Of a stretch of 7,443 nucleotides of DNA, positions 1-7,286 are shown piece by piece. The position numbers and the translations under genes are program-made. Under the pieces are notes generated by a model, which worked only from the letters and a program-made list of their open reading frames with translations, was not told where the DNA came from and ran no database searches. Every line of letters begins with the position of its first letter. Positions within the stretch are counted from its first letter, which is position 1. The stretch is from UBA4416 sp046345275 (GTDB lineage Bacteria; Bacteroidota; Bacteroidia; B-17B0; Aurantibacillaceae), in contig JBKDJY010000025.1 in assembly GCA_046345275.1 (NCBI GenBank), forward strand, positions 1-7,443, written 5' to 3'.

Positions 1-140
1 ATGCAAATGCTGAATCTTTCAATTCCAAAATAAAAAATTTTAGAGCTAATTTAAGAGGTGTTACTGATGTGAAATTCTTCCTCTTTAGATTACAAAAATT
101 ATTCGCTTAACAATTACTCCCCAGAAAATTAACCTGACCC
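1..140 (+). mobile_element. 3' end of an ISL3-like (ISAon1-type) insertion sequence
   Basis: The window opens inside an insertion sequence and contains only its right end: the last 35 codons of the transposase (stop TAA at 108-110) and about 30 bases of non-coding end. Reading inward from position 140 on the minus strand, the end begins GGGTCAGGTTAATTTTCTGG, which could be the terminal inverted repeat; ISL3-family ends commonly begin with GG. The boundary is inferred from where the neighbouring IS1595 transposase reading frame stops resembling its family, at about 133-141. The left end lies outside the window, so neither the inverted repeat pair nor the target duplication can be checked here. 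Confidence 0.6.
3..110 (+). CDS. ISL3-like/ISAon1-type transposase, C-terminal fragment
   Basis: Only the last 35 residues are in the window; the reading frame is open at the left edge. The tail reads NAESFNSKIKNFRANLRG, then ends FFLFRLQKLFA and a stop. This is the characteristic C-terminus of DDE transposases of the ISL3-like/ISAon1 group common in Bacteroidota; in such proteins the Asn-Ala-Glu segment holds the last acidic residue of the DDE catalytic triad. The enzyme would cut and rejoin the ends of its own element. I recognise the family from this short tail alone. Whether the full gene upstream is intact cannot be seen. Confidence 0.75.
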   Translation, partial: ANAESFNSKIKNFRANLRGVTDVKFFLFRLQKLFA

Positions 141-201
141 AGCATTCTTCGTCAGTCGAAAACCACCGCTCGAATTCCATCTGATTTTTTGGATACTCCA
201 T
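139..201 (-). pseudogene. IS1595-family transposase, N-terminal remnant
   Basis: Reading right to left from an ATG at 201-199, the frame gives MEYPKNQMEFERWFSTDEEC followed by W. This resembles the start of IS1595-family transposases, where a 'fxxWF-s-tEExC' segment leads into Y-L-x-x-x-R-W-P-x-G-F and a Cys-x-x-Cys zinc ribbon. After the Cys-Trp the family pattern is lost, and the continuing sequence (VRLIFW) belongs to the end of the neighbouring ISL3-like element. The remnant is about 21 codons out of a normal transposase of roughly 200-300, so it is non-functional here. The likeliest history is insertion of the ISL3-like element into this gene; the remaining part may survive beyond the left edge. 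Family call is by recognition of a short peptide only. Confidence 0.6.
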
Positions 202-328
202 TCCGTTAATATAGCGGTTTAATTGGAAGATTATTGCGGATAGCCAAGTAAATCATTTATTAAAATAGATTTTTGTTGACAATTGTTTTTTACGAAGAAT
301 AAAAATGAGAAGAAAATACTTCAATGAA

Positions 329-2473
329 TTATAAATGATCAATAAAATAATTTGTGATTTTTTCTAGCAAATGTGCCCTGTCTTTTCCTAACACATTGTG
401 TTCATGCCCTGGATACAAATAATAATCTAACTGTATGCCTTTATCAACGGCTTTTTTCTGATAAAGAATGCTATGTTGCAAAACAACCACTGGATCTTGC
501 GCACCATGAATCATTAGGAACTTGCCTTTTAAACGATCTACATAATTTAGTAAATTATTATTCTCGTAGCCTTCCCTGTTTTCTTGTGGTGTGTCCATGT
601 ATCTTTCGGTGTACATAATCTCATAATATGTCCAATTAATGACTGGCCCACCAGCTACAGCAACTTTAAAAATGCCTGGCGAACGTGTCATTAATGATGT
701 CGTCATAAAACCACCAAAACTCCATCCGTGTATGCCAATTCTATTGGAATCAACGTAGGCTAAGCTTTTTAAATAATCAACGCCTTTTAATTGATCTTCC
801 ATTTCTTTGGTTCCCAATTGTCGGTGCGTAGATTGAGAAAACACTTTTCCCCTATAATCTGTACCTCTTCCGTCAAGCGTAAAAACAATAAATCCTTTTT
901 GGGCCATATACTGATACCAAAGTTCTCCTCCTGCTAACCAAGAATTGACAACCAATTGAGAATGCGGACCATTATATAAATAAACAATCACGGGGTATTT
1001 TTTGGTTGAGTCAAAATCTGTTGGTTTAAATAACCTGCAGTATAAATCAGTTCCTTCGTTATTTTTTATTGTAAATAAATTCCAAGTTCCCAATTTATAG
1101 TCTTTAATGGGATTTTCAGCTTTAAAAATATTGATGCTTTTTTTTGAGGAAGGATTGATGATGTTATATTCGCGAGGCGTATGGACATTACTAAAATTAT
1201 CAATGAAATAATTGCCCTTTTCGTTGATGATGCATGTGTGAAAACCATCGCCAGTTGTTAAGCGTTCTAATTTTAGATTTTTTAGGTTTACACGATAAAA
1301 ATCTTGATTAACGGGACTTTGTTCATTGGCATGAAAATAAAGATGTTCTCCTTTTTCATCAAATCCATCATTGCTTTTCACTTCCCATTTCCCTTTAGTT
1401 AGTTGTGTAATTAAGTTGCCATTGATATTGTATAAATAAAAATGATTGTAACCATCTCGTCTGCTCTGCCAAATGAATTCATTCGAGTTATTCTTCACAA
1501 ACAAGATTGGATTGAGCGGTTCTACATATTTATCATCTTTTTCTTCAAACAAAGTTCTCGTATATTGTCCAGTTGCAACGTCATATTCATTGAGCTTCAT
1601 ATGATTTTGCTCTCTATTAAGTAAAGCAATATAAATGTGTTTTTCATTAGGACTCCAAGCAATGTTTGTTAAATATTGATCTACTTGGCCTTCCGGTTTT
1701 ACATAAATGGTCGTGTTTGTATTCAGATTGTAAATTCCAAGCGTTACTTGGTGACTTTTATTTCCTGCCATTGGATATTTGATATTTTTATTTTCAGCTG
1801 GTTGCTTTGTCCAATCAATAATTGGATATTCTGTTACTTCTGTTTGATCCATTCTATAAAATGCAAGGTAATTGGCTTTAGGACTCCAGAACGTTCCTTT
1901 GGTAATTCCAAATTCATTTTGATGAACATTCTTTCCATTATAAACAATGTTAAAAGAACCATCATTTGTCACTTGAAAGTCAGTTCCGTTTTTTGAAACA
2001 AAAAGATTATCATCTTTACAATACGTATAAATATCTTTAATAGAACTTTTTTCATACGATTCTAAATAGGTGGGCTCAGTTTTTCGATCAGAAGTTGAAA
2101 TTATTTTTTTATCAATGCTATATATTAATTCTTCTTTTTTATCAAAAAAATAAAATTGATTCAGGTTTTTCCAAGTAACAAGGTTTAAAGATAACAAGGT
2201 GTCTTTTTTTAATAATTTTAATTGACCATTTAATCCTGGTAACGATAATATTTCACTTATTTTACCAGATGAATTATTTGCTATGATTATTTTATTTTGA
2301 TCGATGTAGGAAAAATGCTCAGATCCACTGATAAAGACTAAATTCTGGAGTCGCTTTGGAGCAAGACTTGTTCTTCCTTTTAAAACCGCATCTTGTATGG
2401 TTAATAGCTTGTTTTGCGCATGACATACATTGAATATAATTAAAGTAATAAGGAGATTGAGAGTTTTTTTCAT
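329..2473 (-). CDS. dpp4: Secreted dipeptidyl-peptidase IV-type S9 serine peptidase
   Basis: This 714-residue protein is a prolyl oligopeptidase-fold (S9B) exopeptidase, expected to release N-terminal dipeptides, preferably Xaa-Pro, from peptides outside the cytoplasm. Residues 1-20 form a signal peptide (MKK, hydrophobic core, then CHAQ before the cut). Residues about 60-460 are the beta-propeller, with the typical FWSPKANYLAFYRMD segment at 195-209. Residues about 490-714 are the alpha/beta-hydrolase domain. The nucleophile is Ser585 in GWSFGG, the acid Asp660 in HGAQD, and the base His692 in GHEHN; the 75- and 32-residue spacings agree with those I recall for Porphyromonas gingivalis DPPIV. 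Length is normal for the bacterial family and no residue of the triad is missing. At the amine-binding Glu pair I see only Glu187, preceded by Asn186, so dipeptidyl specificity is less certain than the S9 assignment. The gene lies 153 bp downstream of the LD-carboxypeptidase gene on the same strand; they may or may not be co-transcribed. There is no clear Shine-Dalgarno sequence before the ATG. Confidence 0.93.
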   Translation of the reverse strand: MKKTLNLLITLIIFNVCHAQNKLLTIQDAVLKGRTSLAPKRLQNLVFISGSEHFSYIDQNKIIIANNSSGKISEILSLPGLNGQLKLLKKDTLLSLNLVTWKNLNQFYFFDKKEELIYSIDKKIISTSDRKTEPTYLESYEKSSIKDIYTYCKDDNLFVSKNGTDFQVTNDGSFNIVYNGKNVHQNEFGITKGTFWSPKANYLAFYRMDQTEVTEYPIIDWTKQPAENKNIKYPMAGNKSHQVTLGIYNLNTNTTIYVKPEGQVDQYLTNIAWSPNEKHIYIALLNREQNHMKLNEYDVATGQYTRTLFEEKDDKYVEPLNPILFVKNNSNEFIWQSRRDGYNHFYLYNINGNLITQLTKGKWEVKSNDGFDEKGEHLYFHANEQSPVNQDFYRVNLKNLKLERLTTGDGFHTCIINEKGNYFIDNFSNVHTPREYNIINPSSKKSINIFKAENPIKDYKLGTWNLFTIKNNEGTDLYCRLFKPTDFDSTKKYPVIVYLYNGPHSQLVVNSWLAGGELWYQYMAQKGFIVFTLDGRGTDYRGKVFSQSTHRQLGTKEMEDQLKGVDYLKSLAYVDSNRIGIHGWSFGGFMTTSLMTRSPGIFKVAVAGGPVINWTYYEIMYTERYMDTPQENREGYENNNLLNYVDRLKGKFLMIHGAQDPVVVLQHSILYQKKAVDKGIQLDYYLYPGHEHNVLGKDRAHLLEKITNYFIDHL

Positions 2474-2483
2474 ACGGTTAAAT
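2474..2483. repeat. 10-bp direct repeat, copy 1, beside the dpp4 start codon
   Basis: ACGGTTAAAT (plus-strand reading) touches the dpp4 start codon, so on the coding strand it reads ATTTAACCGT directly before ATG. An identical copy in the same orientation lies at 2603-2612. The pair brackets the spacer between the LD-carboxypeptidase stop and the dpp4 start. It could be a binding-site pair or chance in AT-rich DNA; no symmetry is visible within the unit. Confidence 0.35.
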
Positions 2484-2602
2484 TATTTATTTGAGGTAAA
2501 TATGGATATTTCGTGAATTTGGTTTTTAATGGTTTGTTAAAGATTATTCTTGAGGGGATAAAAATGCAAATAAATATTTTCCAGCAAACATATTTTACTT
2601 GA

Positions 2603-2612
2603 ACGGTTAAAT
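2603..2612. repeat. 10-bp direct repeat, copy 2, behind the LD-carboxypeptidase stop
   Basis: Second exact copy of ACGGTTAAAT, 14 bases beyond the LD-carboxypeptidase stop codon in the direction of transcription. See copy 1 at 2474-2483. The similarity does not extend past the ten bases on either side. Confidence 0.35.
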
Positions 2613-2626
2613 CATGAGATAAATAT

Positions 2627-3517
2627 TTAATAGTTTAAAGTTGTTTGATTTGAATTCACAACCAAAGAAGCTTTTTTACCAAAAATAATTGGTAAATTTT
2701 TATCCAAGTGACCTGCTGGAAAATTTAAACATACTGGATAATCATATTCTTTGACAGCTTCTATAATTATTTCTTCTGCTATTTTACCAAAAGGAATTTG
2801 GTTATCCCTCATGTCAGTCATGCCTCCAACAATTAATCCTGCTAAATTTTTAAGTTTACCAGATAGTTTTAATTGCATCATCATTCTGTCAATGTGATAT
2901 AAATATTCATCTAGGTCTTCAATAAATAATATTTTATTTTTTGTGTCCAAATCAAAAGGAGTTCCTGAAAGAGAATACAACAGAGACAAATTTCCTCCAA
3001 CAATCGTCGCATTTGAAATACCATTTTTGTTGAGGGTATGACTTTCAATTGAAATGGATTTCGTTTGTCCGATTAAAAAATCAAAAAGCATATTTGTAGC
3101 TTCTTCGTTTTTAGTAAAGTTCAAAGGCATGGTAGCATGCAAGGTTGAAATTCCTGAAGCATGAATGGCATTGTGTAAAACAGTGATATCACTATAACCC
3201 ACCAACCATTTCGGTTTTTTTTTAAACTCAATAAAATTAACATGTTCAATTAATCTTACGGTTCCATAACCTCCCCTTGCAATAAAAATGGCCTTTGCAG
3301 TAGAATGATTTAATGCCCACTGCAAATCATGAATTCGGAACTCGTCTTTTCCAGCAAATTGGTTTTCGATTTCATAAATATGCGGCCCTAATAAAACCTT
3401 GAATCCATTTTTTTGGATGATGTTAATGGCTTCCTTTATTTCTACCTCACTTATTTTTCGGGCAGTTGCGATGATGATAATTTCATCTCCTTTTTTTAAA
3501 TAATTAGGAATGATCAT
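2627..3517 (-). CDS. ldcA: LD-carboxypeptidase, S66 family (LdcA-like)
   Basis: This 296-residue protein belongs to peptidase family S66, cytoplasmic enzymes that remove the terminal D-alanine from murein tetrapeptides during peptidoglycan recycling; the related MccF branch instead cleaves microcin C-type nucleotide-peptides. It opens with the family's LKKGDEIIIIATAR segment. The RGGYG turn is at 81-85 and the nucleophile elbow GYSDIT gives Ser109. Glu200 (FIEDLDE) and His270 (PAGH) complete the Ser-Glu-His triad, matching Ser115/Glu217/His285 of Pseudomonas aeruginosa LdcA as I recall them. There is no signal peptide, in keeping with a cytoplasmic role. Length is normal. It is divergent from metG across 133 bp and is followed on the same strand by dpp4. 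The start ATG at 3517-3515 is preceded by an A-rich stretch without a Shine-Dalgarno sequence. The LdcA function is more likely than MccF because no microcin genes are nearby, but sequence alone does not separate them fully. Confidence 0.9.
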   Translation of the reverse strand: MIIPNYLKKGDEIIIIATARKISEVEIKEAINIIQKNGFKVLLGPHIYEIENQFAGKDEFRIHDLQWALNHSTAKAIFIARGGYGTVRLIEHVNFIEFKKKPKWLVGYSDITVLHNAIHASGISTLHATMPLNFTKNEEATNMLFDFLIGQTKSISIESHTLNKNGISNATIVGGNLSLLYSLSGTPFDLDTKNKILFIEDLDEYLYHIDRMMMQLKLSGKLKNLAGLIVGGMTDMRDNQIPFGKIAEEIIIEAVKEYDYPVCLNFPAGHLDKNLPIIFGKKASLVVNSNQTTLNY

Positions 3518-3603
3518 TTTATTTTCAAGTATTTTAACTCACTCAACATGATTTAAATTTTTAGGTTTTTATTACCCTCTTTAATTTTTTTTTGGTTTAA
3601 TGT

Positions 3604-3611
3604 TATCTTTA
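3604..3611 (+). promoter_or_regulatory. Possible -7 promoter element for metG
   Basis: TATCTTTA matches five of the six fixed positions of the Bacteroidota -7 consensus TAnnTTTG and lies 39 bp before the metG ATG. A TTTG occurs at 3591-3594, but only 9 bases upstream instead of the usual about 19, so it is unlikely to be the -33 partner and no better one is visible. The call rests on the -7 match and position alone. Confidence 0.3.
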
Positions 3612-3650
3612 CACAAGTTTACCATTTATTCATAACTATTTTTTCATCAT

Positions 3651-5690
3651 ATGTCCTTAACTTATAAACGAACCATTGTTACTTCCGCTCTGCCGTACGC
3701 TAATGGACCCGTTCACATCGGTCATTTAGCTGGTTGTTACTTACCTTCAGATATTTTTGTTCGATACAAAAGGAGCAAGGGTGAGGATGTTATATTTGTT
3801 TGTGGAAGTGATGAGCACGGCGTTCCAATTACGATTAAAGCAAAAAAAGAAGGAAAATTACCTCAAGAGATTGTTGATAAATATCATAAAATGATGGGTG
3901 ATTCATTTAAAGAATTTGGAATTTCTTTTGACATCTACGCGCGTACTTCCAGCAAAATTCATCATCAAACGGCTTCCGATTTTTTTAAAGTACTTTATGA
4001 TAAACATGTTTTTACAGAAGAAATAACCCAGCAATATTACGACGAGGAAGCAAAACAATTTCTTGCCGATCGGTATATTACCGGAACCTGTCCCAATTGC
4101 GGTAATCCCAATGCGTACGGCGATCAGTGCGAAAAATGTGGTTCTACGCTGAATGCTACGGATTTAATTGACCCTAAATCATCCCTAAGCGGAAATAAGC
4201 CCGTTTTGAAAGCAACCAAAAATTGGTTTTTGCCATTGGATAAATTACAACCAAAGATACAAGCTTATATAAATCAACATAAAGATTGGAAATCTAACGT
4301 TTACGGACAATGTAAGAGTTGGTTGGAAAGTGGTAATGGCTTGCAGCCCAGAGCGATGACCCGTGATTTGGATTGGGGAGTGCCTGTGCCAGTTAAAGAT
4401 GCTGAAGGGAAAGTATTGTATGTTTGGTTTGACGCACCCATTGGCTATATTTCAGCAACTAAAGAATTAAGACCTCATGATTGGGAATTATATTGGAAAG
4501 ATAAAGAAACACGCCTTATTCATTTTATAGGAAAAGATAACATAGTTTTTCATAGCATTATTTTTCCAGCTATGTTAATGGAACATGGCGAATTTATTTT
4601 AGCCGATAATGTACCAGCCAATGAGTTTTTAAACTTAGAAGGTGATAAAATTTCAACCTCTCGTAATTGGGCGGTTTGGTTGCACGAATACTTAATTGAT
4701 TTTGAAAATAAGCAAGATGTATTGCGCTACACGCTTTGCGCCAATGCTCCCGAAACAAAAGATAATGATTTTACATGGAAAGATTTTCAAACGAAGAATA
4801 ATAGTGAATTAGTATCCATCCTTGGAAATTTTGTGAATAGAACTTTTGTTTTAACCCATAAATATTACCAAGGGGCTGTTCCCGAACCTTCAACTTATAC
4901 CAAAGAAGACTTATTAATCTTAGAACAATTAGTTGGTTTTCCAGATAAAATTTCTGCTGCAATCGAACAGTTTAAATTTAGAGAAGCATTAGCAGAGATG
5001 ATGAACTTAGCGCGGCTAGGAAATAAGTATTTAGCCTTAAACGAACCTTGGAAATTAATTAAAATTGATGAAGTGCGTGTAAAAACAGTCATTCATATCG
5101 CTTTACAAATCAATTGCAATTTAGCCATCGTTTGTGAACCTTTTCTTCCATTCACTTCACAAAAATTATTTTCCATGCTGAATATACCCATACTAAAATG
5201 GGATTCAGCCAAAGAAACAAACAACCTAACCACAGGACATCTTATCAATAAAGAAGAATATCTGTTTACAAACATCGAAGATTCGGAGATTGAGGCGCAA
5301 ATTGAAAAGCTTGCGGCAAACAATCTTGTCAACCAGCTTATTAATATTCCTCCATCAAAAGAAGAAACAAGTTTTGATGATTTTAATAAAATGGATATTC
5401 GGGTTGGAACCATTGTAGAAGCAGAAAGGGTAGCAAAAACAGACAAATTATTGAAACTTAAAATTAATACAGGAATTGATCAACGCACTGTTGTTAGTGG
5501 TATTGCCGAGTGGTATAAACCAGAAGATATCATTGGACAACAAGTAAGCATTTTAGTAAACTTAGCGCCTCGTAAAATAAAAGGAATTGAAAGTCAAGGC
5601 ATGATTTTAATGGCTTCAGATAACAAAGGTGAATTGAGTTTCGTTGCACCTTCTAAACCAAATTTTAATAATGGATCTGAAATTAAATAA
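3651..5690 (+). CDS. metG: Methionyl-tRNA synthetase
   Basis: This 679-residue cytoplasmic enzyme charges tRNA-Met with methionine using ATP, for both initiation and elongation. It is a class I synthetase: the Rossmann domain starts at about residue 7 with the HIGH motif as HIGH 22-25, and the KMSKS loop reads KISTS at 333-337. The connecting domain carries one four-cysteine zinc knuckle at Cys147, Cys150, Cys160 and Cys163. Residues about 380-560 form the helical anticodon-binding domain. Residues about 575-679 are a fused Trbp111/EMAPII-like OB-fold (start FNKMDIRVGTIVEAE), which raises tRNA affinity and supports dimer formation in related enzymes. Domain order and length are normal for Bacteroidota. 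The ATG at 3651 gives the expected short lead before TIVTSALPYANGPVHIGH-type sequence and has no Shine-Dalgarno sequence. Its last 20 bases overlap the next gene, suggesting one transcript and coupled translation. Confidence 0.98.
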   Translation: MSLTYKRTIVTSALPYANGPVHIGHLAGCYLPSDIFVRYKRSKGEDVIFVCGSDEHGVPITIKAKKEGKLPQEIVDKYHKMMGDSFKEFGISFDIYARTSSKIHHQTASDFFKVLYDKHVFTEEITQQYYDEEAKQFLADRYITGTCPNCGNPNAYGDQCEKCGSTLNATDLIDPKSSLSGNKPVLKATKNWFLPLDKLQPKIQAYINQHKDWKSNVYGQCKSWLESGNGLQPRAMTRDLDWGVPVPVKDAEGKVLYVWFDAPIGYISATKELRPHDWELYWKDKETRLIHFIGKDNIVFHSIIFPAMLMEHGEFILADNVPANEFLNLEGDKISTSRNWAVWLHEYLIDFENKQDVLRYTLCANAPETKDNDFTWKDFQTKNNSELVSILGNFVNRTFVLTHKYYQGAVPEPSTYTKEDLLILEQLVGFPDKISAAIEQFKFREALAEMMNLARLGNKYLALNEPWKLIKIDEVRVKTVIHIALQINCNLAIVCEPFLPFTSQKLFSMLNIPILKWDSAKETNNLTTGHLINKEEYLFTNIEDSEIEAQIEKLAANNLVNQLINIPPSKEETSFDDFNKMDIRVGTIVEAERVAKTDKLLKLKINTGIDQRTVVSGIAEWYKPEDIIGQQVSILVNLAPRKIKGIESQGMILMASDNKGELSFVAPSKPNFNNGSEIK

Positions 5691-6507
5691 AATAGTTTTT
5701 ATACTGTACTTCTTTATGCCTTTGTGTTTTTTTGCACAAAATGAAGTTGCGAAAGAATCACTAAATAAAAATGATTCTTCTCAAATTAATTTAAAAGATT
5801 TGCGCAACAAAGTAGCATACGCCCAAATAAATTCTTTAAAGCGAGGGGCTCTTTTGGTGAGATTAAAAACCAACAATCTTGCTATTACAAAATTAAAAGA
5901 AGCTGGAAATTATGATTTAGCGACTAATTTGAAAAGAGAAACAGATTTAGAAAATAAAATTATTATCAGTGCTTATAAAAAAGAGTTTATTTTTTGTCCT
6001 GTTTATTTTTTTTATTCACATTCATCAGACTCTGTGAAAAAAAATAATTTATCAGGAATTTTTATCGACTCTACTTTACAAGTTAATCCAAGTATTGTTT
6101 GCAATGCAACATTTTATTTAATTGCCGATCAAGGAGAACTATATAATTCTTCCATCGAAATCATTCCTGAATCATTGGCAAAAAAAGCAAGAGAAAGCGG
6201 CGATTTTAGTAGACAAGCAAGCATCATCATAAAAAATAAATATTTTATCCAATTGCATAAACCATTTCCTTTTTTTCAAATTAAAACAGGTCGTCCTTTA
6301 TATAGTAATGATAATAAAGATGGACTGCATGAAGACATTGCTGATATATTATATGCTTATCGAAAAGTAAGCAGAAATGCTGAAGATTTTAAACAAATGA
6401 AAAACTACAGAGGAAAAGTTGCCGCATTTAATCTTAAGCTTGAACAATTTTATACTGAACACCAAGGTTATGAAATAACGCCAGAAATAAAGGAATACGT
6501 TTATTGA
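5671..6507 (+). CDS. Uncharacterised exported protein, coupled to metG
   Basis: I do not recognise this 278-residue protein as a named family, though its style is that of conserved Bacteroidota exported proteins. Residues 1-23 look like a signal peptide: MDLKLNK, a hydrophobic core, then FFAQ before the cut. There is no lipobox cysteine after the core, so it is more likely periplasmic or secreted than a lipoprotein. Residues about 41-105 are rich in Lys, Leu and Glu and probably helical. Residues about 106-210 appear beta-rich, with notable segments FCPVYFFYSHSSD (108-120) and PFPFFQIKTGRPLY (198-211). Residues about 220-262 look helical again. I chose the ATG at 5671 over an in-frame TTG at 5644 because it places the signal peptide at the very N-terminus. 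The start lies inside metG in another frame and the end overlaps psd on the opposite strand by 7 bp. A specific role in envelope biology cannot be claimed. Confidence 0.85.
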   Translation: MDLKLNKIVFILYFFMPLCFFAQNEVAKESLNKNDSSQINLKDLRNKVAYAQINSLKRGALLVRLKTNNLAITKLKEAGNYDLATNLKRETDLENKIIISAYKKEFIFCPVYFFYSHSSDSVKKNNLSGIFIDSTLQVNPSIVCNATFYLIADQGELYNSSIEIIPESLAKKARESGDFSRQASIIIKNKYFIQLHKPFPFFQIKTGRPLYSNDNKDGLHEDIADILYAYRKVSRNAEDFKQMKNYRGKVAAFNLKLEQFYTEHQGYEITPEIKEYVY

Positions 6508-7160
6508 AACTCAGCAATAACTGTTTGAGATCCTATTGCCACATCGCCAAGTTTAACTTTTAATTTAACGTCTAACGGCAAATATAAATCAACACGTGAT
6601 CCGAATTTTATAAATCCCATTTCGCCACATTGATTTGCTGCGTCTCCCTCTTTACAATACATGACAATGCGACGCGCTAATGCACCAGCCACTTGCCTAA
6701 ACAAAATCAACGGGCCATTTTCATGTTTAATTACAATTGTTGTTCGTTCATTTTCTGTGCTTGCTTTTGGTAAAGAGGCTACTAAAAATTTACCTGCATG
6801 ATGCCTTGCATACGTTACGATGCCAGCGATAGGGAAACGGTTAACATGAACATTGATGGGCGACATAAAAATAGAGACTTGAATACGCTTATCTTTAAAA
6901 TACTCGTCTTCAATAGTTTCTTCAATAACCACAATTTTTCCATCAGCAGGCGCAACAATCGCTTGTGAATTTATTAATGGTACCCGCGAAGGATGTCTAA
7001 AAAATTGAATCACAACTAACAACAAAAAGCCAGAAAGAATGTATGCAAACCCATGAGCAACAGCTGAAGTTGGAAATACAAATTGAGCAATAAAAATAAT
7101 GATGCTAGAAAACAAAATTGTAGCAAATAATGTTGGATAACCTTCTTTATGAAATTTCAT
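6501..7160 (-). CDS. psd: Phosphatidylserine decarboxylase, short membrane-anchored type
   Basis: This 219-residue enzyme converts phosphatidylserine to phosphatidylethanolamine, the last step of that lipid's synthesis, at the inner membrane. Two hydrophobic segments at about 11-30 and 35-53 anchor the N-terminus. The PADG motif supplies Asp73 and the SPINVHVNRFP segment supplies His105, equivalent by eye to Asp90 and His144 of the E. coli enzyme. The precursor should cut itself between Gly187 and Ser188 in FGSRVDLYLP, Ser188 becoming the pyruvoyl cofactor at the start of a 32-residue alpha chain. This is the short family with a GS site instead of LGST; archaetidylserine decarboxylases look similar, but a Bacteroidota host favours phosphatidylserine. 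The gene is complete, with its stop overlapping the convergent neighbour. No phosphatidylserine synthase gene is next to it in this window. Confidence 0.94.
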   Translation of the reverse strand: MKFHKEGYPTLFATILFSSIIIFIAQFVFPTSAVAHGFAYILSGFLLLVVIQFFRHPSRVPLINSQAIVAPADGKIVVIEETIEDEYFKDKRIQVSIFMSPINVHVNRFPIAGIVTYARHHAGKFLVASLPKASTENERTTIVIKHENGPLILFRQVAGALARRIVMYCKEGDAANQCGEMGFIKFGSRVDLYLPLDVKLKVKLGDVAIGSQTVIAEFQ

Positions 7161-7178
7161 TTTATAAATTTAATGAAG

Positions 7179-7186
7179 CAAAAATA
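7179..7186 (-). promoter_or_regulatory. Likely -7 promoter element for psd
   Basis: On the minus strand these bases read TATTTTTG, a perfect match to the Bacteroidota -7 consensus TAnnTTTG. TTTC at 7211-7208, 21 bases upstream, matches three of four bases of the -33 element TTTG. The element ends 18 bases before the psd ATG, so the untranslated leader would be only about a dozen bases. The AT-rich context makes chance matches possible. Confidence 0.45.
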
Positions 7187-7278
7187 CACTTATTTTACTT
7201 TTAACCTGAAATCGAATAATAAACAATTACTACTGAATAAGTTATAGAGTAAAAAATCGGCAAAATGCATTATTCATT

Positions 7279-7286
7279 TAAGTTTA
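7279..7286 (+). promoter_or_regulatory. Possible -7 element for the IS982-family transposase
   Basis: TAAGTTTA matches five of the six fixed positions of TAnnTTTG and ends 25 bases before the transposase ATG. I see no TTTG at the usual distance upstream, so this is only a weak candidate. Confidence 0.2.

Noticed and set aside
373..618. Plus-strand open frame of 81 codons
   Set aside because: It lies antisense within dpp4, over the conserved hydrolase domain, and its translation resembles no protein family. Similar open frames at 1066-1248, 1442-1624 and 1676-1996 are likewise shadows of dpp4.
2539..2570. TTTG (2570-2567) and TAATCTTT (2546-2539) on the minus strand as a dpp4 promoter
   Set aside because: The spacer of 20 bases is acceptable, but the -7 match to TAnnTTTG is only four of six fixed positions, too weak in such AT-rich DNA.
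3585..3593. Run of nine T as a terminator
   Set aside because: No stem-loop precedes it on either strand, and it lies in a divergent promoter region where no terminator is expected.
4771..5446. Three minus-strand open frames within metG
   Set aside because: They are antisense to the conserved anticodon-binding and C-terminal domains of metG, with no recognisable protein features.
5644..5670. TTG start giving a 287-residue form of the exported protein
   Set aside because: It would add nine residues before the natural start of the signal peptide; the ATG at 5671 gives a standard signal peptide.
129..7209. TTAACCTGA at 129-137 and again at 7201-7209, near both IS ends
   Set aside because: A shared 9-mer is expected many times by chance in a window of this size, and the flanks do not match; the two elements are of different families.
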